A stretch of DNA of 64,000 bases from MGBC114844 sp910585855 (lineage in GTDB: Bacteria > Bacillota > Clostridia > Lachnospirales > Lachnospiraceae). A model generated the notes under the pieces. It worked only from the letters and a program-made list of their open reading frames with translations. It was not told where the DNA came from and did not search any database. The stretch is taken from assembly GCA_965646165.1 (NCBI GenBank), contig CBFFYP010000015.1:1-64000 (forward strand), in the 5' to 3' direction. Made by a program: the position numbers and the translations under genes. Positions 45,241-54,029 of the stretch are shown here, in pieces; within the stretch, counting starts at the first letter, position 1, and every line of letters begins with the position of its first letter.

Positions 45241-45762
45241 ATGAAGACAAATGTTGTATTGATTGGTATGCCGGGCAGTGGGAAAAGTACGGTTGGGGTA
45301 GTGTTGGCAAAGCGGCTGGGGTATCAGTTTTTAGATATGGATTTGGTGATTCAAAGGCAGCAGGGGAAGTTGCTTTGGCAGGTGATAAAGGAAAAGGGAA
45401 ATCAGGGATTTATGGAAATTGAGAGCAGGGCAAATCAGGAGGTTATGGTGCAGAATACGGTAATTGCGCCGGGCGGGAGTGTTGTTTTGGAGGCGGAGGC
45501 AATGGAGCATTTTAGGGAGATTGCGGTGATTGTTTATTTGAAGATAGGGTATCGGGAGTTAGAGCAGAGGCTGGGGGATTTGGCGACGAGAGGGGTTGTT
45601 TTGGAGGAAGGGGAAACGCTGTTGGATTTGTATAATAGGAGAACTCCTTTGTGTGAACGGTATGCGGATATTGTGATTGAGGAAAAGGGGGGACAATTAT
45701 ATGAAACGGTGGATGCTGTTTGGAGGGCGGTGTGTGCGGAATTTTCAACTTCCCAAAAATGA
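45241..45762 (+). CDS. aroK: Shikimate kinase
   Basis: This 173-residue kinase phosphorylates shikimate in aromatic amino acid synthesis. Features are the P-loop GMPGSGKST (9-17), substrate residues in FLDMDLVI, APGGS and the LID-type NRRTPLCERYAD. It has an AAAGGAGTGGAAGG ribosome site. No other aro gene is adjacent. An inverted repeat ACTTCCCAAAA/TTTTGGGAAGT spans its stop codon. Confidence 0.92.
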   Translation: MKTNVVLIGMPGSGKSTVGVVLAKRLGYQFLDMDLVIQRQQGKLLWQVIKEKGNQGFMEIESRANQEVMVQNTVIAPGGSVVLEAEAMEHFREIAVIVYLKIGYRELEQRLGDLATRGVVLEEGETLLDLYNRRTPLCERYADIVIEEKGGQLYETVDAVWRAVCAEFSTSQK

Positions 45763-45784
45763 AAATTTATTGATTTTGGGAAGT
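45748..45784. other. Perfect inverted repeat across the aroK stop codon
   Basis: ACTTCCCAAAA (45748-45758) and TTTTGGGAAGT (45774-45784) are exact complements with a 15-nt loop. No T-run follows, so it may stabilise the 3' end or bind a regulator. Confidence 0.5.
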
Positions 45785-45819
45785 GATTGTGGTAGCATAG
45801 CTTTGTGAGGTGATTTTTT

Positions 45820-47013
45820 ATGAAACTGATTGAGAGAAAACAATACTTAGATAAAATGATCCATGTTATTGGAACTCCTGATATTAAAGTTTTAACAGGG
45901 GTGCGTCGATCGGGGAAATCAAAGCTATTGGAAGCGTTTAAAGTTTATGTGCAGAAAAATATTCCTAACGCTAATATAATTCATATCAATTTTAATTTGT
46001 CTAAGTATGACAATTTAAAAAAATATAAGGATCTTAATGAGTATATTGAAAGTAATTATATGGAGGGCAGGGATAATTTTGTTTTAATTGATGAAATTTA
46101 GATGTGCGATGGCTTTGAACTTTGTATAAACAATTTGCACGCAGCCGAGATGTACGATATTTATATTACGGGATCTAATGCTTTTTTGCTTAGTTCAGAC
46201 TTGGCAACGCTGTTTACCGGTAGAACATTTGAAATTCAGGTGTATCCGTTTTCCTTTGCTGAGTATGTTCATTACTTTGAATTGACAGACCAATATACTG
46301 CTTTTGATAATTATATGCTTGAAGGGGGGATGTCTGGTTCTTATCTCTATAAAGAGCGGGAAGATAAATATGATTATATTGAAAACGTTTTTGACACTTT
46401 GATTTTAAGGGATATAAGACAAAAGTATAAAATTAAAAGTCCTGTATTGATGGTTCAAATTTCTCAATTTTTGATGGATAATGTATCAAACCTAACTTCT
46501 GCAAGAAGTATTACGGATACTTTTACGTCCAATAAAGATAAAATCAATCATAAAACGGTAGGAAACTATCTGAATTATCTTTGTAATGCTTTTGCTTTTT
46601 ATAAATTCCGCAGATATGATATTAAAGGCAAAAAGTATCTTACTTTTAACGATAAGTATTATTTGAGCGACCATACCTTTCGTTATGCTAAGTTGGGTAC
46701 AAAAAACTTGGATAGCGGCAGAGTGATTGAAAATATCGTTGCCATGGAATTGCTTAGACGAGGTTATGAAGTTTATGTTGGTATTTTGTATAAAAAAGAG
46801 ATTGATTTTGTTGCTTTAAAAAGAAGCGAGAAGATTTATATTCAAGTTTCGGATAATATAACCTTGTCTGAAACCTTTCAGAGAGAGGTAGATCCTCTTC
46901 TTAAAATTAAAGATGCTTATCCTAAAATGGTAATAGCACGGACAAGAAACCCTGAGTATCAGTATGAGGGCGTTAAAATTGTTGATGTGGCAGATTGGCT
47001 GCTTGGGAATTAA
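45820..47013 (+). pseudogene. AAA ATPase with DUF4143-type C-terminus, amber-interrupted
   Basis: The parts 45820-46101 and 46102-47013 are in one frame, split by TAG at 46099-46101 exactly in the Walker B region LIDEI-stop-MCDGFE, where Gln (CAG) is usual. The Walker A is GVRRSGKSKLLEAF. The C-terminal half has the AAA_14/DUF4143 features RDIRQKYKIKS and YLSDHTFRYAKLG, and a nuclease-like end (KKEIDFVALKRSEKIYIQV). Such ATPases are common, mobile and poorly understood. The combined length of about 397 codons is normal. Confidence 0.8.
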
Positions 47014-47045
47014 GGTTATATAATATAGAGCAAGAACGTAAAACT

Positions 47046-47091
47046 AAAAGGCACAACCAACGGATTTTTTATTCGAAGGCTGTGCTTTTTT
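47046..47091 (+). terminator. Terminator after the ATPase gene
   Basis: AAAAGGCACAACC pairs with GGCTGTGCTTTT and a T-run follows. Confidence 0.85.
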
Positions 47092-47192
47092 TATTTTACT
47101 GTGCGTTTTCTGTTTTGTCCGCTTACAATGCCGCAGAGTTAATAATTTTGATTATTGCCTTATCAATTCGTAGCATTGTCGAATGGTGTTTT

Positions 47193-47219
47193 TTTCGCAG
47201 ATTGTTCTAATCTGCGAAA
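47193..47219 (+). other. Recombination-site-like 27-bp palindrome, left
   Basis: Eleven-base arms TTTCGCAGATT and AATCTGCGAAA flank the asymmetric centre GTTCT. This is the size and shape of a tyrosine-recombinase core site. The exact reverse complement lies at 48629-48655. Confidence 0.85.
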
Positions 47220-47416
47220 TGGATTGGAAGCCAAAAAAATCTGTTTTATTATAATTTTTGTAAAAAATTATGAGTGATTTGAAAGTAATTATAGCGATAA
47301 GCAAGAAAATTGTCAATAAAATATAAAAAAATTATAAACTAATTTTGAAAAAATACTACCAAAATTTTATGAGTTTATTTTATTATGGGTCAAAAAAGTG
47401 GTCAGGAGGAGAACAC

Positions 47417-48598
47417 ATGTCAAGACGTGGTGAAAATATTCGAAAGAGAAAAGATGGGTGTTGGGAAGGCAGGTATTATAAGATGGAAGAACAGTCTGGA
47501 ACAAGGAAAATTTGTTCGGTATATGCGAAAAGTTATGGGGAAGTAAAAGAAAAACTGGTAGCTGCGAAAGCATCTGCAGAATGTCAGCAGAAAGAGTTTA
47601 TGATAGAAAGAACTCTTAATTTAGAGGGAAATGCTACGTTGGAAGAAAGTTTGAATGAAAAAGAAGAAATTTCTTTTCAGATGGCAGCAGAAAAATGGCT
47701 GGCTGGAATCGAACAGTCGAAAAAATATGCCACCTATGTAAAATATCACTCTATTTATAAAAAATATATACAGGAAAAATTGGGTACTTTTTCCTTTTCA
47801 CAATTAAAAGAAGAGGTTTTGGAAGAAATCGTTTTTGATGCAAAACAGGAGTACTTATCGAATAGTGTAAAAAAGAGTATTTCCTGTGTATTAAATCAGA
47901 TTCTTTTTTATGCCTCTTCCCATTATCATACGAAATTATTTCGGTATTCTTATCGAAAACAAAAACCGGAGAAGAAATTAGTAGAAGTATTAAATCAGGC
48001 GGAACAGATAAGGCTGCTGCAGTATTTATATCAGGAAATGGATATTTATAAATTGGGAATTATACTTTGCATTTCTACTGGTTTGCGTTTGGGAGAAGTT
48101 TGTTCTTTAAAGTGGGAGGATATTAATCGAAAAGAAAAGATCCTTTCTGTCAATACTACGGTACAGCGGATTGTAGTAAAAGGATATGATACCAAAACGA
48201 TTCTTTTGGAAGGAAAGCCAAAAAGTGTTTTTTCAAAACGAGAAATTCCTTTAACTGATGAAATGATACGTTTATTGTTTTCTTATGGAAATTGTAAAAA
48301 AAAATATGTGATTGGCAATGATAAACCAATTGAGCCAAGAACCTATCAAAATAAATTTCAAAAATATCTGCAACTGGCAGGAATCCGAAAGAAAAACTTC
48401 CATATCCTTCGTCATACATTTGCAACGAATTGTATTAATAGTGGGATGGATATTAAAAGCATTAGTGAGATATTAGGACATTCCGATGTTAAAACAACGT
48501 TAAACTGTTATATGCATCCCACTACAGAAATGAAACGCCAGCATATGAATGATTTATCTGTTATTTATGGTCAATATGTGGGTCAAAATCATGAATAA
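47417..48598 (+). CDS. Tyrosine recombinase/integrase
   Basis: This 393-residue recombinase starts at ATG 47417 after AGGAGG. An N-terminal arm-type DNA-binding region (MSRRGENIRKRKDGCWEGRY) like that of Tn916-type integrases is followed by a core-binding domain and a complete catalytic domain: R224 (TGLRLGEVCSLKW), H329 and R332 (HILRHTF), H355 (LGHSDVKTT) and Y365. It is intact, unlike the remnants at 28-32 kb. It is the only gene between the two 27-bp inverted sites, so it probably inverts its own segment. Confidence 0.92.
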   Translation: MSRRGENIRKRKDGCWEGRYYKMEEQSGTRKICSVYAKSYGEVKEKLVAAKASAECQQKEFMIERTLNLEGNATLEESLNEKEEISFQMAAEKWLAGIEQSKKYATYVKYHSIYKKYIQEKLGTFSFSQLKEEVLEEIVFDAKQEYLSNSVKKSISCVLNQILFYASSHYHTKLFRYSYRKQKPEKKLVEVLNQAEQIRLLQYLYQEMDIYKLGIILCISTGLRLGEVCSLKWEDINRKEKILSVNTTVQRIVVKGYDTKTILLEGKPKSVFSKREIPLTDEMIRLLFSYGNCKKKYVIGNDKPIEPRTYQNKFQKYLQLAGIRKKNFHILRHTFATNCINSGMDIKSISEILGHSDVKTTLNCYMHPTTEMKRQHMNDLSVIYGQYVGQNHE

Positions 48599-48628
48599 AT
48601 ATTGAATTTATCCGATAAAAAGCGATTA

Positions 48629-48655
48629 TTTCGCAGATTAGAACAATCTGCGAAA
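48629..48655 (-). other. Recombination-site-like 27-bp palindrome, right
   Basis: Arms TTTCGCAGATT and AATCTGCGAAA flank the centre AGAAC, the exact reverse complement of the left site. Confidence 0.85.
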
Positions 48656-48801
48656 ATACAAAAAAGAGAGGGATACTTTATATTATAGATGGAATGTGAA
48701 AAATTATGTAAAGATTTTTGCTGGTTATGCAGAGTAAGTGCTGTAAAAAACAGAAACAAGCAGGTAGGTTCAATGATAGGAGGAGGTGGGGAAGAAAAAA
48801 T

Positions 48802-48882
48802 ATGAATTTAGAAAAGCAGGAGAGGAAATTGTTTTTTGTAAACTTATTAGATAAGGAGAAGAGTGAGGATGGAAAATACTAA
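48802..48882 (+). CDS. Possible 26-residue leader peptide
   Basis: ATG 48802 is preceded by an excellent AGGAGGAGG site and opens a 26-codon frame (MNLEKQERKLFFVNLL...) that ends 14 bp inside the next gene in another frame. It could couple translation to the surface protein. It may be chance. Confidence 0.3.
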   Translation: MNLEKQERKLFFVNLLDKEKSEDGKY

Positions 48883-51800
48883 AAAAAGAAAGAAAGGAAA
48901 ACAGATCACAGCGTTGTTATTAGCTGCTTTATTGACATTTCAGAATGTTGAAATTGGAGTAGTAAATGTTGTGGATGGGGATAGTTTAATAGAGGCTACA
49001 GTTGAGGCAGCGGAAGAATCAGGGATTGTACAAATAGAGGAAATAGATATTGAGTTAGAAAAGGAAACAGATGATTCTGATGAAATTGATAAAAAAGAAT
49101 GGCAAGAAGAACAGCAGGAAACAATGGCAGAAGAAATAGCAGTAGAGGAAATGGAAATTTTTCTGGATGAAAATATGGAGGTGCAGGAGGAAGATAATAT
49201 AGCAAAAGCAGCTTCAAGTGAGGAAGTGGTTTCTTCTGGTAGTTGCGGGAAAAATGTGACATATGTATTGGATAGTAAAGGAGTTTTGACGATTAGTGGC
49301 AGTGGGGATATGGAAAATTATTCTTTTTATGTGAATGCACCTTGGCATAGTTTGGATATAAAAAAAATCATAATAGGAGATGGTGTAACGAGTATAGGGA
49401 GTTATGCGTTTTATGACTGTAGTAGTTTGACAAGTGTGGAGATTCCAAGCAGTGTAACAAGTATAGAGTCTTATGTATTTTATGGTTGTAGTAGTTTGAC
49501 AAGTGTGGAGATCCCAAGTAGTGTAACGAGTATAGGGTTTTCTGCATTTGAGTACTGTAGTAGTTTGACAAGTGTGGAAATCCCAAGTAGTGTAACGAGG
49601 ATATGGAAATGGGCATTTGATGGCTGTAGTAGTTTAACAAGTGTGGAGATCCCAAGTAGTGTAACAATTATAGAGGAACAGGCATTTCATGGCTGTAGTA
49701 GTTTAACAAGTGTGGAGATCCCAAGTAGTGTAACGATTATAGAGGATCAGGCATTTTTTGATTGTAGTAGTTTGACAAGTGTAGAGATCCCAAGCAGTGT
49801 AACGAGTATAGGGATGGATGCATTTTTTGGTTGTAGTAGTTTGACAAGTGTGGAGATCCCAAGCAGTGTAACGATTATAGAGTATTCTACATTTGAAGGC
49901 TGTAGTAGTTTAACAAGTGTGGAGATCCCAAGTAGTGTAACGAGTATAGGGAACTCTGCATTTAAAGGCTGTAGTAGTTTGGCAAGTGTGGAGATTCCAA
50001 GCAGTGTAACGATTATAGAGCGTTCTACATTTGAAGGCTGTAGTAGTTTAACAAGTGTGGAGATCCCAAGTAGTGTAACGAGTATAGGGAACTCTGCATT
50101 TAACGAGTATAGGGAACTCTGCATTTAAAGGCTGTAGTAGTTTGGCAAGTGTGGAGATTCCAAGCAGTGTAACGATTATAGAGCATTCTATATTTGAAGG
50201 CTGTAGTAGTTTAACAAGTGTGGAGATCCCAAGTAGTGTAACGAGTATAGGGTATGAGGCATTTCATGATTGTAATGAATTGTCAATAATAAAAATTTTA
50301 AATTCAGAATGTGATATTTTGGATAGTATGGATACTATTCCAGAATATACTATAATATATGGTTATATTAATTCTACAGCGCAATCTTATGCAGAAAAAT
50401 ATCATAGGACATTTGTTCCTCTTGATACTACAAATGAAAATAGTAAAAAAGGTAAATGTGGAGATAATCTTACATGGGTCTTAGATAGAGAAGGAGAGAA
50501 CGAAAATGTATTAATTATTAGTGGAATAGGGGATATGTGGAATTTTGATAATGATAAAAATCGTACACCATGGGTAGATTATATTGACGAAATTCAAATA
50601 ATTAAAATTGAAAGTGGTGTTACAAGTATTGGTAGTTATGCATTTTCACATTGTAAAAATATTTCTAGTATAAACATAGCTGATAGTAGTATGGGGGGAG
50701 TATTTTGGAATCCAGTTGAAAGTGCAATTATTAATGAAGGAGTATTTTATGATTGTTCTGAACTTGTTACTGTGTGTATTCCTGACAATGTAGTAAAACT
50801 TGGTGAATTAAGTTTTGGTTCATGTGATAATTTAGTAAATGTAACATTGTCTAAAAGTTTGGAAGTAATTGATAATCAAGTATTTTACAATTGTTTTCAA
50901 AAAAATGGAAGTACTTGTAAGTTGATAATTCCAGAAAATGTTAAAAGTATAGGTAAGGAAATATTTGGTAATGTTAATGGTTTAAATATATTGTTTGATG
51001 GGGATGTGCCTATTTTTAATGATGAAACGTTTTTGAAATCTTCTGTATGTGCATATTATCCGAATAATACTTGGACAGATGAAGTAAGAAAAGATTATGG
51101 AGGCAAGGTTAACTGGAAACCACGAAATGATTGGACAGATAATAATTATTTTGTTTTGAAAGAAGATACGAATAGATGGATACATAATGAAGATAGTTTT
51201 TTTAATAAGAATGAGAAAAAATATGTTAGTACTTCTTCGGAATATAAAGAAAAACTTGATAGGTATAATGCAAATTCATCTTTAGAATGGCTTTCCTATT
51301 TTATTTCTCTGTGCGGATGGGACGACAAATGGGGAGCATGTTATGGTCTTTGTGTTAGTGAAATTGCAAAATATCTTAATTATTATGATAATGATTGTTG
51401 GGGACAAAATGCAAAAAATTTTTATAGTTTTGAAAAACCAAAATCTAATATTAAATTAAGAGATATAATTCATTATTTTCAGTTAGCTCAAAGTTTTTCT
51501 GTTGGAAATGATACAGAAAAAATTACAATTAAATCGAAGAAGAAAGATAAGGAAAGATTTTGGAATAATTTAATGGAAGAAACTAAGAAAAGCAGTGATT
51601 TAAAGATTCCAATTATATTGGGATTTGGTATAAAAGAATATAAGCATAGTGTTATCATTTGTGGTTATGACGATTCTTTTGACAATATGTTTTTGTTTAA
51701 AGTATATGATGTAAATTCTACATCAAGCCAATACGAAACCTTATTTTTGAATACACTTGATTATACGTTTTCATTTCAAGATAGTGCTTCTAGAATATCA

Positions 51801-53573
51801 GGGGTAGATATTGGTAAGAAATGGGAACAACTATCCTATCTTGATTCTGATAAAATTATGGGACTTTTAAATACGATAGGAGAAAAACAAGATGTTCAGC
51901 TCCAAGTGCAAACTTTAGCTAAAGATAGTTCTTTTAGTGAAACAGAATATACCGCTTTTCTTGCTGAATATGGTAAAGCATTTGTATTGACGAACAGCAA
52001 AGGAGAACAACTTATCTGTAGTGGTGATGGTTTGGATTATGAGGCTTCTATGGCGGTATATGATGCTACTATTTTAGGTGAAGGAGCTGAAAGAACAATT
52101 ATTTTTGAAATAGGTTATGATAGTAATTTTGAACTTACAAATTTTTCAGATGGTCTTTTTGGAATTCAAATAGGAAATATGCTTTATTCTTTAGATTGTG
52201 CGAATGTAACAGAGTTATTTTTTGATAGCGTAAAGGGTATAAAATTTCAAGGAGAGAATAGTTCTTATACAGCATATATTATAAACGAAGATGAAATTGT
52301 TGATAAGAGAAGAGTAACACGTTCTGTTGAAGGAAATTCTTCTGGGGATGTTACGATATCATATGTAGAAAATAGTTTAGTTTTAAATAGTGAAAATGAA
52401 ATTAAGGACATTAATGGTGGTGTTTATTACGGAAGCGAAAATACAGATGTTATGATTACAACAGATGTGGATGGGAATTATATTATTAAAGATTCTTCCG
52501 TTCAAGATCCAATAGATAAACCAAGTGATAAAGAAAAAGAATATTTTATATCGTATAATTTAAGTGGAGGAATTTTAAACGAAAATATAAACCCAATAAA
52601 ATATACCAATATGACAGAAACCTTTACTTTAAATAATCCAACAAAAGAAGGCTATACATTTATTGGATGGACTGGTTCAAATGGTGAAATACCACAGATA
52701 ACAGTAATAATTGAAAAAGGAAGTACAGGTGATTTATCTTATACTGCAAATTGGGAGCAAAATACAAGTTCTGGAGATGATCCTGATCATCCTGATCATT
52801 CAAAAGAGGAAGAATATACTATATCTTATACTTTAAATGGAGGAAGTTTTAATATAAGTGAGAACCCAAATAATTATACCAGCAAGACAGAAACATTTAC
52901 TTTAAATAATCCAATTAGAGAAGGCTATACATTTATTGGTTGGACAGGTAGTAATGGCACTACTCCACAGAAAAATGTAACGATTGAAAAAGGTACAACA
53001 GGTAATTTATCTTATACTGCAAATTGGAAGCGGAATACAAGTTCGAACAATGGTTCAAATTCCAATAATAATTCAAGTTCAGATGATAGTGATGACGATA
53101 ACAATTTCCTACCAATTAATACCACAACCTCTCTTTCAGGTAAATGGATACAAGATAAGATTGGTTGGTGGTACAAAAATGCAGACAGCAGCTATCCTGC
53201 TAATAAATGGCAGTTTATCAATGGAAAATGGTATTTCTTTGATAAAGCAGGCTATATGGTAACAGGATGGATTTTAAGTAATAATAAGTGGTACTATTTA
53301 GATACAAATGGCGCAATGCTGGAAAATAGCTGGGTATTTTACAAAAATCATTGGTACTTCTTAAAAGATAGTAATGGTGACATGGCAACTGGCTGGATTT
53401 CATGGAAAAATCAATGGTATTATCTAAATCAAGATGGTTCTATGAAAACAGGATGGTTATTCGATCGAAACATCTGGTATTATCTCAATGAAAACGGGGA
53501 TATGGCAGTAAACAGCATAACACCAGACGGCTATTCAGTAGATTCCAATGGAGCATGGATTAGCGAAGATTGA
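48869..53573 (+). pseudogene. BspA-like LRR surface protein with cysteine-protease-like domain, frame-shifted
   Basis: The frame runs from ATG 48869 to 50128 and resumes at about 50142. The break is an exact 25-bp tandem duplication (50079-50103 and 50104-50128). Restored, it is about 1,560 residues: signal peptide; acidic linker; about a dozen 23-residue BspA-type leucine-rich repeats (SLTSVEIPSSVTSI); a papain/C39-like domain (GACYGLCVSE, KHSVIICGYD, KVYDVNS); two InlB-type beta-grasp repeats (EGYTFIGWTGSNG); and about six aromatic cell-wall-binding repeats (GWILSNNKWYYLDTNG). It should be a wall-attached adhesin or protease. Confidence 0.82.
50079..50128 (+). repeat. 25-bp tandem duplication in the LRR gene
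   Basis: The unit starting CGAGTATAGGGAACTCTGC occurs twice, back to back and identical. Twenty-five is not a multiple of three, so the duplication shifts the frame and creates a stop. Loss of one unit would restore the protein. Confidence 0.92.
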
Positions 53574-53656
53574 TTTCGTCTTGATTCAGTTACTCCAAAA
53601 TCAAGAATATCGCTCATGATACATCTAATTTTTAAAAGTTTCGGTTGGGAATTTCA

Positions 53657-53984
53657 GCTAAATTGGGGGAAGGGTGGAGGATTGCAGCGACTTCGGAGAA
53701 ACGTTAGAAGGGCTTGGGTTTCTGCTCAGAAAACCTAGAATTTTTTGCAAGTGCTGCGTTTGAGCAGTGCTTGCAAAAAAAGGTGCGTGTTTAGCCCGCA
53801 CAAAAGGAAAGCAGCTCCTTATCGCTGTCAAAATCTTTCCTTACACTACTAACTTCCAGCAGTCATGCGGGCGAATTGCGCACCGGTTCGTCCGGCTGGA
53901 TAAACAAACAAGCAGAAACCTTAGCCCTTCTTTCGTTTCGTAGATCGGAGCAGCAATCCCCATCCTTCCCCCAATTTAGCGTCC
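53657..53984 (-). repeat. Family A palindromic element, complete (A5)
   Basis: Arms 53657-53685 and 53953-53980 pair apart from a one-base bulge and one change (CTAAATTGGGGGAAGG). The inner stem is GGTGCG/CGCACC where A1 has GGGGCG/CGCCCC. The apical hairpin is GCAAG/CTTGC. It lies 45 bp after the 3' end of the GH94 gene in the same orientation. Confidence 0.88.
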
Positions 53985-54029
53985 CCTCCAATCTAATACC
54001 CTCCTCCAATCTAACATCCTAAAAAAACT

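Larger units (their letters stand above)
47193..48655. mobile_element. Putative self-inverting recombinase segment
   Basis: Two perfect 27-bp sites in inverted orientation enclose one recombinase gene. Recombination between inverted sites would flip the 1.41-kb interior and reverse the recombinase and any outward promoter. The downstream neighbour is a large surface protein with its start 214 bp beyond the right site. Confidence 0.7.

Noticed and set aside
46995..47210. A 71-codon hydrophobic frame after the ATPase
   Set aside because: It crosses the terminator and the recombination site, has a weak start and no ribosome site.
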